DNA of 64,000 nucleotides from Syngnathus acus (GCF_901709675.1 NC_051087.1:6937319-7001318), one strand, 5' to 3'. Shown: positions 12,001 through 22,314, numbered from the stretch's first letter. Numbers and translations: made by a program. Notes: a model not told the origin generated them from the sequence alone.

Positions 12001-12886
12001 AAATGAATGTCAAGCAATGGATAGCATTGTTTGTAAAAGCAACATTTTGTAAGAATACAGCTTTAAATGATGCTCTTGTAGGCATACCTGTGTTTCTGCA
12101 CATAAAAAGATGCTGGTGTTTAAATGAGTCATGTAAGGGATTTTTTTTTTCATCGCTTAATGTACATGCTCGCCTTGAAAAAGATGATGAAGCCAGCACA
12201 GAATCTGCTCGGAGGCCACTCTGCAGCCGAGCTCATGATGATGAGAGGCTGGATGCTTTCGCTACGACAATGAGCAGCAGCACTAAGTGGCCTTAGGCAT
12301 GTCTGGGTAATGGTGGCTGACAGCACCTTACTTTAAGCCTGTTATTTGAACCAAGAACACCATGGACAAAACACACTCACTACTTGAGAGAGGGTGAAGA
12401 GGGAAACCACTAGAGGCTAGATAATATTGTTTTAAATAGACTTCCGGAACTTTAGTCGCAGTGTGTCATTTGGCCATTTTGTGACATAAACGACACAAGC
12501 GCGCAAAGATCAGGTAACAATCAAGCCTAATACCTGCACGCATTTAAGAAGGAAATGCAAGTATGTGTTGTGTCAAAGCAAATCTTTGCCAAGCGGGGGT
12601 TCATTTGCATTGTATGCATAGTATAGCCAACCGGGAGCGCGTGACTGAGACACGCTCACGTACACGCACCAAAGACGGGCCCGTCAGGCGCAAAGAGAAA
12701 CGCGTATCCACACAAACACGATGGGGGGGGGATAGGGCTAGCTGGTGGCGAACCGTGACTTACATCTCTGAATTTATCCCATCTTCCAGTGAGCCACTTA
12801 TCGTCCAAAAAATTGCCACTGTCAGAACGAGACGAGACGCGTCCGAGGGTGACGGCGCACACGCACAGCAAGGCGACGCTCAGCAT
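2496..12886 (-). CDS. spock3: testican-3 (SPOCK3), 11 coding exons
   Basis: Secreted calcium-binding proteoglycan of the SPARC/testican family. Mammalian testican-3 is brain-enriched and inhibits membrane-type MMPs. Joining 12764-12886, 8147-8155, 8000-8039, 6046-6154, 5378-5486, 4390-4498, 4088-4189, 3780-4001, 3458-3520, 3236-3373 and 2496-2641 gives 1170 nt with every phase matching, i.e. 389 residues (386 without the 9-nt exon; human about 436). Order: signal peptide 1-19, testican N-terminus with KPFDQ at 53-57, Kazal/FS-like module about 107-155, EF-hand loops at 222-233 and 254-265, thyroglobulin type-1 module 278-341 with CWCV, Ser-Gly sites and an acidic tail. Paralogue choice: VDRYGNE, the AELSSIGKKQ-KKLLG stretch and an end without YIW fit SPOCK3 better than SPOCK1 or SPOCK2. 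The gene is divergent from ugt8. Residues are missing near the N-terminus relative to human. Confidence 0.93.
3236..3373 (-). CDS. spock3: spock3 exon, thyroglobulin type-1 core
   Basis: 138 nt, residues 296-342. It encodes QYLPSCDEDGYYRSHQCHSS, then GQCWCVDRYGNE and a closing ADC. The CWCV core defines the thyroglobulin type-1 fold, which in other proteins can inhibit cysteine proteases. The donor is TGCG|gtaggt. Confidence 0.96.
3458..3520 (-). CDS. spock3: spock3 exon, start of thyroglobulin type-1 module
   Basis: 63 nt, residues 275-296. It encodes DSPCKAELSSIGKKQVGKKL and resembles human SPOCK3 (DPPCQTELSNIQKRQGVKKLLG) more than SPOCK1. The phase joins both neighbours. Confidence 0.93.
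3780..4001 (-). CDS. spock3: spock3 exon, EF-hand pair
   Basis: 222 nt, residues 201-274. It carries PVCKDPLGWMFSRLDTNFD and two 12-residue calcium loops: DTNFDLQLDQSE (222-233) and DTRSDKVISSSE (254-265). Position 12 of each is Glu, so both look able to bind calcium. It ends with WCTCFQRYT just before the thyroglobulin module. Confidence 0.96.
4088..4189 (-). CDS. spock3: spock3 exon, helical start of the EC domain
   Basis: 102 nt, residues 167-201. It encodes VCSESELKEAVGRLRDWFRV, then LHDNGNQNRKIQKN, equivalent to the human CSDLEFREVANRLRDWFKALHE segment. This is the amphipathic helix that begins the extracellular calcium-binding domain. Confidence 0.95.
4390..4498 (-). CDS. spock3: spock3 exon, second half of Kazal/FS-like module
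   Basis: 109 nt, residues 131-167. It encodes CKLDYQACITGKKMTIKCPG followed by MCPCP. The cysteine pattern completes the Kazal-type fold and is followed by a short Pro/Glu/Ser linker. The acceptor is CATTAG and the donor G|gtgaga. Confidence 0.95.
4499..5377 (-). other. spock3: spock3 intron (Kazal exons), possible old repeat
   Basis: About 0.9 kb. At 4590-4720 there are repeated 'gat(a)caatat' and 'cgatatc' words of a type often seen in decayed fish interspersed repeats. No exon is seen, and classification is not possible by eye. Confidence 0.3.
5378..5486 (-). CDS. spock3: spock3 exon, first half of Kazal/FS-like module
   Basis: 109 nt, residues 94-130. It encodes CKPCPVIHPSPVCGTDGHTY, the hallmark C-x(2)-CP...VCG-DGHTYS of testican Kazal modules. 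The linker before it is shorter than in human. The acceptor is CTCCAG and the donor AAG|gtacca. Confidence 0.95.
5968..6035. repeat. (GT)34 microsatellite next to a spock3 donor site
   Basis: Uninterrupted GT array of 68 bp. In the spock3 transcript (minus strand) it reads as CA repeats beginning about ten bases into the intron after exon 6046-6154. CA-rich RNA is a known hnRNP L binding site. Confidence 0.97.
6046..6154 (-). CDS. spock3: spock3 exon, LDPAKDPCLK region
   Basis: 109 nt, residues 58-94. It encodes GLDPAKDPCLKIKCGRHKVC, which closely matches the human segment from DPAKDPCLK to the conserved cysteines. The acceptor is TTTGTAG and the donor AG|gtaatc. On the coding strand a (CA)34 array starts about ten bases after the donor. 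Confidence 0.95.
6155..7999 (-). other. spock3: spock3 intron, nothing recognised
   Basis: 1845 bp of AT-rich sequence. Short frames (for example 6816-7067) show no recognisable domains and no splice-site support. Confidence 0.6.
8000..8039 (-). CDS. spock3: spock3 exon, KPFDQ region
   Basis: Forty bases encode residues 45-57 plus one base: EPGTW, then TPSKPFDQ. TW.P.KPFDQ is the testican N-terminal signature, but the usual DDYFR before it is replaced by EPG. The acceptor is TTTCAG, the donor is G|gtcagt, and the phase matches the next exon. Confidence 0.9.
8147..8155 (-). CDS. spock3: spock3 candidate 9-nt microexon (Glu-Val-Glu)
   Basis: Nine bases encoding EVE, preceded by a CTAAAG acceptor and followed by a GTTCGT donor, lie in the intron where human testican-3 carries EVE directly after KFRD. 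From memory, human isoforms of 436 and 433 residues differ by three residues, which fits an optional 9-nt exon. Phase is 0 on both sides, so skipping keeps the frame. The donor is weak, and matching nine bases alone is not proof. Confidence 0.55.
8156..12763 (-). other. spock3: spock3 first coding intron
   Basis: 4.6 kb intron between the signal-peptide exon and the candidate microexon. It holds a (CT)n tract at 9644-9668 and scattered homopolymers. No additional exon could be supported. Confidence 0.6.
9644..9668. repeat. (CT)n microsatellite
   Basis: About 12 CT units inside the first spock3 coding intron, in a pyrimidine-rich stretch that starts near 9600. Confidence 0.95.
12764..12886 (-). 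CDS. spock3: spock3 coding exon 1 (signal peptide)
   Basis: Residues 1-41. The start is the ATG at 12884-12886 because a hydrophobic signal peptide begins there (MLSVALLCVCAVTLG), and a good splice acceptor (pyrimidine tract then CAG) sits immediately before it, so the in-frame ATG further upstream is probably intronic. The conserved NFLDDK and KFRD motifs are present, but WLTG runs directly into RWDKFRD, without the roughly ten residues human SPOCK3 has there. The donor is GAT|gtaagt. Confidence 0.92.
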
Positions 12887-13006
12887 CTGCGGACACAAAC
12901 AAACCAACACAACGACGTCAGGTCCGTCTTGCAAGGCAAAAACGAACACAAGGGGAAATAACGTCGATGCAGTGTAGTCATGTGTTGCTTTTGCCTCCGT
13001 GCCTAC

Positions 13007-13100
13007 CTTGTCGCATCCGCTCGTCTAAACTATATGTGCTCTCTGCTGCTCGCCGTCACCACTTGATATCAGCTCGCTCTCCCCCTCTCTCTCTCTACAC
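13007..13100 (-). other. spock3: spock3 non-coding first exon (5' UTR), upstream end approximate
   Basis: On the minus strand CGACAAG is followed by gtaggc, a strong donor at 13006/13007, and 120 nt downstream is a strong acceptor directly before the spock3 ATG at 12886. This predicts a 5' UTR exon ending at 13007 and a 120-nt 5' UTR intron (12887-13006). The transcription start is not visible, so the upper limit is a guess. Confidence 0.5.
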
Positions 13101-13165
13101 ATGCAGTGTGCGCAGCGTGTCGTGCACGCGCAGGACACAGTGCGTGCGCGCGCGCTGACATTCTC
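13050..13165 (-). promoter_or_regulatory. spock3: Putative spock3 promoter zone, GC- and GA-rich
   Basis: Just upstream of the predicted non-coding exon the minus strand has a GAGAGA-rich purine tract (about 13078-13096) and a run of alternating CG/GC-rich words (13105-13160, e.g. GCGCGCGC). This contrasts with the AT-rich surroundings and suits a TATA-less CpG-type promoter. No defined factor site is claimed. Confidence 0.4.
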
Positions 13166-15503
13166 CTTTCTCCTCCTCTAGAGGAGGCTGTCGTGGAATT
13201 ACGTTGGCCTGATCGCTTAGAAAATAAAGCGTTTGTCTCGAAATATAGCGCAACTAAAATAAACATCCATTTTCTGTAGCTCATATATAGGCTAGGGTGG
13301 CTGAATTTGTGCGAGAGGAGGGGTCACCCTGGAATGACCGCCAGTTAATCACAAGGCAATTATTGAGCGGACAAACAACCAGTCAAAGTCACATTCGGAT
13401 CTAAGGCAGAAATCTTCAATTAACCAATCGTAACGTATGTTTTGAGCAGTAATGGTCATCATACCTTGAATTGTGCGCCGTGCAAACAACCAAAGACTTG
13501 TACGTGCTCTTATTGCTGCAAAAGTGTAATTGCACATCCACTAGAGTAGGTGGCAGTGGTGCTCTTCTTGTCACACTGCACAGGGAGTATTAACAACGTT
13601 AGTTACTAAATAGAATTAAATATTGTCTGTTTTGTATCATGTTAAGGATACAATGTTATTCAGAGGAGCACATTTTATAAACAAATGATGCTGTTGTTTA
13701 TATGCATCCACTGCACAGAGGATCCGATTCAGTGTTTTTGCTGTTCTGCTCCACTGACCTATGCCATCAAGATTTTTGATTCCACCCTGGGAGAGAAATG
13801 CTAATATGACTTTACTCCAAGTCTTTACTGTACTGTCAATTTTAATGACTTTTCTGATATTATGACTTTTTATTTCATTTTCTGCTTTTAAAAACAAAAG
13901 AAAAACAAGACTGCTAGACTTATTATCGTTCACATATCATTAGACAAAACACTTGGTTGAGTATTTAATATTTTATTGTATTCATTATTGTTAATCATAA
14001 TCAGGTCTTTATACACAAAAATGTAAGTCTGTGTTGGTGTCCTTTATTTATCCCCTGTTTCTGCTCAGAGCCATTAACACTCTAGCTTGGTAGTAGTGAC
14101 TCATGAGGGTTTTAGGCACATTCCTGGCAAGGGATGGCTCAGTACTGTAAACTGATGCTCGGAGATGATATTGTCCGATTGAAAAAAAAACGCACCTTGG
14201 TGACCCACTCAGAGTGATTTGTGGAGGAGAGTGGCGCAATGCTATGTTTCTGTGTTTATGCTTGGAAGTGAAACAGGTAGTAGACAGCAGATTTGTTACC
14301 TTGATATTTATTATAGTTGCTTTAGCAGAGTTAGGAGGGCTGACAAAAACATTTTTATAAAAGTACTTGCAGGATACCAAAGCTCTAGTGTACAGTAGAC
14401 ACACCATGACTGAGTGGGAATCAATCCCAAGCTACTCGCACACAGGGAAAATTGTATCAAAAGATAACAAATATTTTCTACAAATGTTCATAAGCATACT
14501 AAAGAACATTAGTTTAATTATTGCCTTGTATCTTCTCTGAAAAATGGTTCCCATACCTTTCTTACACTGTTGACACAAAGGTGGGAATACAGTATTTTTC
14601 AATTTTTTTTTTATTCATATAGGAATAATGAGCAGCTACCTAATACTTACCAATATTTTTTATTCAACATATGGTTTGTCCTGTGTGCCTTGTGGTGGGG
14701 ATGCCAGCAGGAAGCACTCTCACTGGTGATGACTCGCTTGTGGACACAGTTAATGCCTGACATTTTAAGGGTACTTATCAAAGCACTCATTGAAGTGCTC
14801 AGTTGATTTAGTTTTGTGTATTTGAAAGGAATTCAGTCCAGCAAGACAGCTATCGGCGTGAAGAAAAAACAACAGAAACGGTATGAGTTAAGGGAGGAAT
14901 TGCTATTATGTAGGTGGTCAGAGGGGTCAAAATGTCAGTACGCACAGTTGCTGTATAGAGACCATCCAAGGCTGCAGCTTCAAAAAGTCATATTCACAAA
15001 AGGCAGTGGAAAAAGATGAGCGTGCGTGTGGGCATATGGGAACAAGAGATGAAGGTCAAATTAGTATTATGAAGCATGCATCACGAAATCATGAGAGCTC
15101 CTCCGGTCGGGTGGACCACTAAACTGCTGAAAGATTTCTTCACACAGGTTATAAAAAAAAAAAAGCTTTGAGGTGGGGTCGTAGTTCAATCCGACAGGAA
15201 ATCTGTTCTCAGGAAACTCAAGAAGCTAACGTATTGCTCTGCTCTTTCACATCAACAAAACGTTTGTGATAAGAGTGTGTGGGTGATATTTGTCTAAATG
15301 GAAACAGTAAAGTGCGTGTGTGTGTAAGCGTGTGTGTTTGAAGCCATGGACCTCATACATTATTCAAATCTCAGAAATTAAAGATGTAGATGTGGTCAGC
15401 AACAGACAGAGCCAAGCTCACACACATATGCCTGTGAGCCTGCAACAATTTTACCCAAAAGTTTACAAACATCTTAATTATGCTAATATCAAAATACCCT
15501 ACG

Positions 15504-15523
15504 CCCCCCCCCCCCCCCCCCCC
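15504..15523. repeat. Poly-C run (20 C)
   Basis: Twenty consecutive C residues, about 43 bp before a long CA array. The complementary poly-G strand is prone to secondary structure and sequencing error, so the length may be inexact. Confidence 0.9.
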
Positions 15524-15563
15524 AAAATGCTTCACACTTACCTATAAGGGTATACTTGCATTT

Positions 15564-15565
<2 letters not shown>

Positions 15566-15634
<69 letters not shown>
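15566..15634. repeat. (CA)34 microsatellite
   Basis: Uninterrupted CA array of about 69 bp. Confidence 0.97.
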
Positions 15635-15636
<2 letters not shown>

Positions 15637-16204
15637 AAAAAAGATAAGAATCGTGGAGGAAAGTAGGTCGACATCCCGTGTGTATGCATTTTGATAGGAG
15701 AGGCATGAAATGTGTCTCAAGGAGTGGAGATTTCACAGCTCAGTAGCTCTGTCCCGGTGCACCTGCTCACTAAGAAGGCGGGGGGCTGGGGGGTGTTGAG
15801 GAAATGAGAGCAACCAGGGAGGTGAAGTGAGAGGATTTCGGTTTAAAAAAAAACCAGTTGAAAATCTATCAGAAGAGAGTAAGGGGTAGCTGACTGTAGC
15901 GGAACACTCGCTAGAATTCAAAACTGTACAAGCAAGTTCTGTCATGCGATACCAAACAGACTGAACTTGAGTCAGCTGCAAGGTGAAACGTTCCATTTTG
16001 ACTGATATTCAGATAAGTGAGTTTTTTTTAGGCATATTTGAATCAAGATGTTTGAAGGACAGCGCAAAAAGTTATATTGGTTTTTATTCTGGTCTTTGAT
16101 CATGAAAATGTTTCGTGAGTTTTCTCTCAAGTTACTACATTTGACTGTCATTTGAGCTATATTTGCATAGATTTTGGCCTATTATACTTCCGCTTATCCT
16201 CTCC

Positions 16205-16660
16205 TGTAAGAATTCTGCATCAACTAGCCCGGACAAGATTTGAGGAGGACCACTTCTCCAGAGGTGATGCTGCGGACTATTCTTGCATAGATCGACTGGG
16301 ACAGTTCCTAAAGGGAGCCACTTCTCCAGAGGCGTCTAAGTGTAGTGCTTCATTTTATTAAATGGACTGTCATGCTGTTTTAACCTACATCATACAGCAT
16401 CGTATCATGCAATAAATGCTGCCCACTTGGCATCCATTACAGCCTCTTCACCCTTGAAGGGGTCCTTGCATCTATGATCGCTTATCATGGTTTCTTTCTT
16501 TATTTCCTCCCTTAAATGGGTTTTCTTTTAGTTTTTTTCTGGCCTGATTAGAGAGGGTCTAGACCAGTAGATGTCATTGATTTTTGTGAACTGTGAGCCC
16601 CTGAAGCCTCTTGAGACTCTTTTTTGATTCATGGCTATACAGATAAACTTGACTTGACTA
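16205..16660 (+). mobile_element. Unclassified non-LTR-like repeat with short-motif 3' tail
   Basis: It ends with a GGCTATACAGATAAA-type motif followed by ACTTGACTTGACT. The same tail is found at 63050-63107, so these are two copies of one family. It contains two partial copies of CCACTTCTCCAGAGG (about 16249 and 16319). The tail style is that of LINEs and LINE-mobilised SINEs. The 5' limit is uncertain. Confidence 0.45.
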
Positions 16661-17370
16661 TAAAAGGTTGGATGGTAATGAATGCAGTCTGTGCTTCTCA
16701 CATCGTCCTTTGTGGCCGCACGTTAAACAGAATGATTGGTTACGCCTTGTCAATGGGGGCCTGATTGAAACATGACAATTGGTGGTGTAAACAAAAATAT
16801 TGCAAACCTTAATGAACGCTGTAAATATTAACTACTAAAAAAAGTCATAGATTGATCATTTTCAAACATTTGAATTCATAGGAAATACTCAAAAATCTCT
16901 TGGGGGGGGAGCAATAAAATAAAAATATTTTTGAGGAATAAGCAAGCAGTTTGCCAAAGGTGGTGTTTGCTTCCTATACGTGAATTGACTTCTTTAGTGC
17001 AAAAAGAATATCTATAGGTGCATTTGTTCTTGGGCATTGTTTTATGCAGCTAGAAGTAAGCAAGGTGATTGTGTTATCTTGCACAGGCAGATGTTTTGAG
17101 CATAGCTGTGGCTATAAGGTCAGCGTTTCAGCCTCAGGATGCAACGCTAATAGCAGAGTAATGACATGGAAGGAAACTGCAGAGAAGCGATAAGGCAGGC
17201 AGAAAGAAAATGACCAGTGCTGAGACGACTGATTACATAGCAAGTGAGTGAGCTTTGGGAAGGAAAAGTCGCCAAAGAGTCAGTTGTGGAGGGTGTGAGT
17301 GGGAAGACAACAGAATTGATCTAGGGAATTGATGGCCGAGTGTTTTGACCTCCATTCTCATTCTCATTCT

Positions 17371-17670
17371 CAGCTCAGTGGCCTAGTGGTAGAGTGTCCG
17401 CCATGAGACTGGAAGGTTGTGGGTTCAAACCCCGGCCGGGTCATACCAAAGACTATAAAAATGGGACCCATTGCCTCCCTGCTTGGCACTCAGCATTAAG
17501 GGTTGGAATTGGGGGGTTAGATCACCAACTGATTCCCGAGCGCGGCACCGCTGCTGCTCACTGCTCCCCTCTAAAATCACACGGGGATGGGTTAAATGCA
17601 GAGGACAAATTTCACCACACCCAGGTGTGTGTGTGTGACGATCATTGGGACTTTAACTTTTTTTAACTTT
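17371..17670 (+). mobile_element. tRNA-derived SINE
   Basis: About 300 bp. It has an A-box-like GTGGCCTAGTGGTAGAGTG near 17379 and a B-box GGTTCAAACCC at 17422-17432, with the spacing of a tRNA-type internal Pol III promoter. The body contains AAATGCAGAGGACAAATTTC and it ends in a TTTAACTTT repeat tail. This layout is widespread in percomorph fish. An ATTCTC hexamer repeat sits just before the 5' end. It lies in the spock3-ugt8 spacer. Confidence 0.8.
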
Positions 17671-20600
17671 ATGTAAGACCTTTACTGGCAACATTTCAAT
17701 GAAGCAAAAAAAACAACAACTACAACAACGATGCATGTGTCACCTTTTTTTTACTTTGACGTGACAATGACATATTATTTTCTAAAAAGGGAGATATTTT
17801 CTTTCCATTGAATTGAATATGTAAAAATGTCAGGCGCCAGCTGCAGTTTTATGTCACACTATGTCACAAGTTATTGTATGTACAGTGATGAACACGGGAG
17901 CCAAACATGTAACATCTGGCAGGGATATAAACAATGTTACCGTGTTGTCATTGAAAATGTCTTGTCTAATCATAAGGACTGCTGCTGAGCTTTTTGCCAA
18001 GGTATTTGTGCTCTCTCTAGTGGCCATAACTGCTCATTACATTTATCTACCCAAAAGGATCTGGATACAATATTGCATTTTGTTTACAGTACGTCAGGGA
18101 AAACATAATTGTTGGGATTTGAATTTTTGACTAATAGTTGTAGTGGATGCATATTTTTCCTCAGAATCTGATCCAGTCATCCATGAATTCCTAAAATAAT
18201 ATATGCTGAATTGCGCAGAACTTCTGAAACTTTTCGGATGGATTTCATTTAAATGGAACAATCTGTTATGTTCATAATTAAAATTATATTTATTATATAA
18301 AACTGCACTAGATCTGGCAGAATGTTTATATTGCTTTTGCATTGGTTCTGCAAATAGAACATGATGATGATGTGGTTATGAAGTCTGTGACATCACTGTT
18401 CAGAAGTGTCAGTCAACTTTATGAACATCGAGGTTTAAACCTTGAAAGTCATGAAGCCGTTATATAGTGTTCAGAGTACCCTCTCGGGATTAAATGAGCT
18501 ACCGGTAAGCAGTAAAAAGCACTTGGCCAAGATAAGATAAGTACACAAAGAGGCTCTTATCAGGAATAATGACCATTTTTGTCATTTACTGAAGATAAGC
18601 AGACATCTTAATGGAACTCAAATGTAGAATGGGAGACGATTTATGTACACGAGAGCCTTTAAATGCAAAGTAAAGTATTTGACTAAGGCTTGGTCCACAC
18701 CTCAAGATCTTTCAAATTTTTAAATGTAGTGAAACAGCAATTGTGTTTGTAAATTGATGAAATCATTTTTCTAAGTTCTGGGCATCTGTGAGGATGTGAA
18801 GGATTTTTTTTTTTTCCTCATAAAAGGTTGTTGATCCATAACCATTTCATCTTTGTTTTATTACCTAAAAGGGTAACATGAGTACGGTACCTCCTCACTC
18901 ATACGTGTTGAAGACTCTCCAAATTCAGAACGTGATACAACTGATTACACAAGTACTTGGAAATTATGGTATCAGGTAATTTTTGCTCTTTATAATCCAT
19001 TATACGGTACTGATACCGATACTTGGTGCAACGCTAATTTTAACCAACTTCTATTGTGCTTAATCACGGGCAAAGTGTTAAAATTCAACATACCAAAGGT
19101 GTCTTTCTTCTATACTGATACACGAACACAAACGTGTTTATTCTTTCAGCTACTCGTCGCTGAGTGTCAGTTTCACCCTTGACCTGCACAATGGAAACAG
19201 TATTTGCATTCTCCACCCCACCCCGTGTATGTTGTCCTTTCAGAAGCTTTTGACCAATACGTGTGTATTTATTTCAACGTGCACACTCCCCCATATGCAC
19301 ATGTATAGACACGGACAAACACTATAAGTCCTCACAGGAGAGATCTGTCCTCGTCATTGCGTAGATTGGGTGTCTTAGGGTGATTAAGAATTCATGCAGA
19401 GCTCAGGTAACACACCTGATATGTGAAGGGACAGGAGATGGGAAGGAAGGAGGTGAAAGAGAGCAGTGTTAAGAAGGAGGTGTAAAGAGAGAGTGAAGCA
19501 TAGATAAAGAGTACAAAAGGAGAAATCGTGAGTGTGAGTGGATGGAAAGACATTTTTGTACTGTCTTGGTGCATTCTCGTTTCTCGTTTTGGTGCATCGA
19601 AAGAGTCTGAGAGAACTCGCTGAAATGGGACATTTACATGTTTTGCATACAGATCAACAAATCTGGTCTACAAATTCTTACTGCACTTCTTGTTTAGTTT
19701 TGTATCCCCAAGAAAAAGCGATTTATGAGACCTGAATCTAGCGATCATTTGAAACCAGTACCAATCTCGTAAGAGTTCATAGACACATATTATTCTGCTT
19801 TGCCGGCTTCTATTTAAAGGGAAAAGAGGTTGGATATTCTCTAATGTAGTGATTTTGTTTGGTCTCATGGTAAAAGACTACCAAGGTTGGAGCTGTGGAT
19901 GTATGGAAGAAGATAGGGAGCTGTTGGGAGGTGGTGTGAGTGCACACACTAACAGATGAGTGTTATTAAAGAAACAATTATTTGTGTTTAAATACACACA
20001 CAATAAGGGTCCCATCCCCCAAATTACAAGGCATTTGCAATCCCCTCACGTGTGTGTGTGTGTGTGTGTTTACTATGTAAACAGATGAGCTTCTTTGTGT
20101 TGTGACTCTCAAAATCCCAGTATCAGCGTAAAACAACAAACTACAGCCTGAAGCGCTTAAGGTTTCCCACTCTTTTCTGCCTGATAAGAATGTTTGGAGG
20201 TGTTGAGCTCCGCCCGAGACCTAATTGTTCATAAATTGCACAGAGCTGTAATTAGAAGAAAGAGGAATTAAAATAAAAATGTTTAGTCCTGTGGTTTGTT
20301 TTTTTCAGTGGTGGAAAATTTCAAAAATAATACAATGTCCTTTTACATTAAACTACTCCCGATTGATAATTCACCAATTGGAAACTCGCCAACTCACAAT
20401 ATTTAATATGGAACCTCACTAAAAACCAATCCATTAGAAGTTCTACATGAAAGTGAGTGTTGTGAAGTGCCAGATTCCTCCCACCATTATATTTTTCAAA
20501 TCATCTAAGCCATTTATTCTTAAATGAGGCCAGTATGGCCCATTTTTTCCACCCAAAAACTCAACATGTTTTATTTATCAGGAAATGGAATTATTCTGCA

Positions 20601-21079
20601 AGTAATGATAGACCTAAAAGCTTTTGAGATTGCTCACTGCCTCAACTTCTGAAGTGTCAGAGAAGTTTAGAAAGTAGCTAAACAGCGACTGTTGTTGCTG
20701 GCCACTTTTTAAATGCCCCCCTCGCATCCTGCAAATATTGGAAATGGGATTGAAATGTTTTAAATGGCGACAACTAGTGTTCCCACATGGTTAAATGTTT
20801 TGTAACTGTGGACTTGCACAACCAGTTACCATGTCAACAAAACACTTCTGGTTCTGGTTCATACCGGAAGTCGCACCCATGATTTACACAAAGGCTCCCG
20901 GAGCCTTAGAATAAGGTAGACATCAGAATATTTATGTGTGTGGTGCTCTGTGTTGAGATAACCATAGCAGAATAAAACAAGACAAATAAAACTGTTCATT
21001 GCCTGATTTTTTAATCTTTGAGTGTGGTCTGTCACTGATAAAACAATCTTTTAAGATTTCAAAGATCCTTATGCATGTT
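17671..21079. other. Intergenic, no gene seen
   Basis: AT-rich and mostly unique-looking. At 18520-18600 several GATAAG words cluster, and 20200-20270 holds a compact stretch with TAATTG and TAATTAG words. Both could be regulatory, but nothing proves it. A short GT array lies at about 20050-20069. Confidence 0.45.
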
Positions 21080-22182
21080 CCAGGCCCAAGGACGGCAGAC
21101 GTTGAGGGCTCCGTGGCCTCTAGGAGGCGCCAAAAATCGGGGAAAAATTCACCTTATATTCAGACGAATTACCAATTTCCCAATTTCAAATCAAATGGTA
21201 AGAAGAGTAAATTGAAATTAACATGAACAATTAAATATGCTAGACAAGCAAGGTCAATTAATTTTGTAAATTTGGATTATATAAATTGGCTAGGGTTCTG
21301 ACCAGGCCTTGGGCCGGATGTGGAAGCTTTCCTGGACCACGACCACCACTGACACTTAATGTTAAGGCCAGTGAGAATTTTTTTTTTTTATAGGCTGTTG
21401 CTGTCAAACACAAGTCAGGTGAAGTCCCGTCCCCTATAGGGCTCATCCCAAATGCTGACACCATCAACACCAACCTGTAACACAAACCAAGAGTCTCACC
21501 CACTTCATTGTTCTCTTTCCTCAACCGAGCACCGCGGGCCATTTTCAGCCACTCCCCGTCTTTCCATCCCTCCCTGGGTCGCTGCTAGTCCCGCCTTCCT
21601 CCCTCCGCCACCGGACCCAGCTGCAGTTGGTTGAATACTCCCTCTGGTTGCCGTCCTCCAAACCTGGGCAACCATTTGGCAACATACATGCGCTGTACTC
21701 TTGATATCACTTTTCTATCACTCCTGGGCTCCCAAGTTGACCTTCACCTCAAGGGAACAGAACCAAAAGAGGCGTTTTCCTCTGATCCGGAACAACATTC
21801 AAGTCACAAGGTAGGGCCCGAAACACCGCTGACAGGTGTCACGCACTATCAGGTTCATCTAACTTGATTTCCCCCCGATCGAACAGCAAAACGACAGTGA
21901 AATTTAACAAATTAAAAGTTATTTATAGTGCCCCGAATTGTTGCTCAGTCAACGCCCTCTCGAGGTACAGGTGTAACCAGGTGACCGTGTTGCGTTCACC
22001 GACACTCCTGCACAAGGGTACAAATGACGCGTGAAATGCCTCCAGCGCGGCGCTTTTCCTATTACTGCAGCTCGTTACATTTTTTTGTTCTTTATTGCTT
22101 ACATGTGAAATGTGAAAAAAATGATTTTGTGTTTCGTCGATCTTATGTTCAAAAAATAAATTTCACTTCACTTCACTTCACA
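21080..22182 (+). mobile_element. Possible truncated retroelement with (TTCAC)n tail
   Basis: A C-rich, locally open block (21440-21870 reads through about 140 codons in two adjacent frames, with no domain I can name) is followed by TTTATAGTGCCCC... sequence and ends AATAAATTTCACTTCACTTC with four TTCAC repeats, a typical non-LTR 3' end. Base composition differs sharply from the flanks. Family and 5' limit are unknown. Confidence 0.35.
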
Positions 22183-22270
22183 TCAGTCGTTCCCTATCTA
22201 ATTATTCCACAAAGTTGCATTTGGGCTTGCATGTTGAGTTAGAGTCCTGTTTTTCCACTTGTTGGTGTCG

Positions 22271-22311
22271 ATACATATTCAACTTTGTGCAATACATATT
22301 CAACTTTGTGC
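22271..22311. repeat. 21-bp direct tandem duplication
   Basis: ATACATATTCAACTTTGTGC occurs twice with a 21-bp period and no mismatch, suggesting a recent local duplication. Confidence 0.9.
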
Positions 22312-22314
22312 TTT

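Larger units (their letters stand above)
13170..16200. other. Intergenic, no gene seen
   Basis: Between the divergent genes. It contains a poly-C run and CA array near 15.5 kb and AT-rich unique sequence. Open frames at 13637-13933 and 14048-14407 (minus) have no recognisable domain and lie in AT-rich sequence where chance frames are common. Confidence 0.55.

Noticed and set aside
12563-12961. 132-codon plus-strand frame at the spock3 start
   Set aside because: It is antisense to spock3 coding exon 1 and its flanks, in GC-rich promoter-proximal sequence. Likely a shadow of the real exon.
14048-14407. 119-codon open frame on the minus strand
   Set aside because: No motif recognised and no supporting splice sites; AT-rich intergenic sequence.
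17371-17445. Possible functional tRNA gene because of A and B boxes
   Set aside because: The sequence does not fold as a complete cloverleaf by eye and continues into a SINE body and tail. It is a tRNA-derived SINE head.
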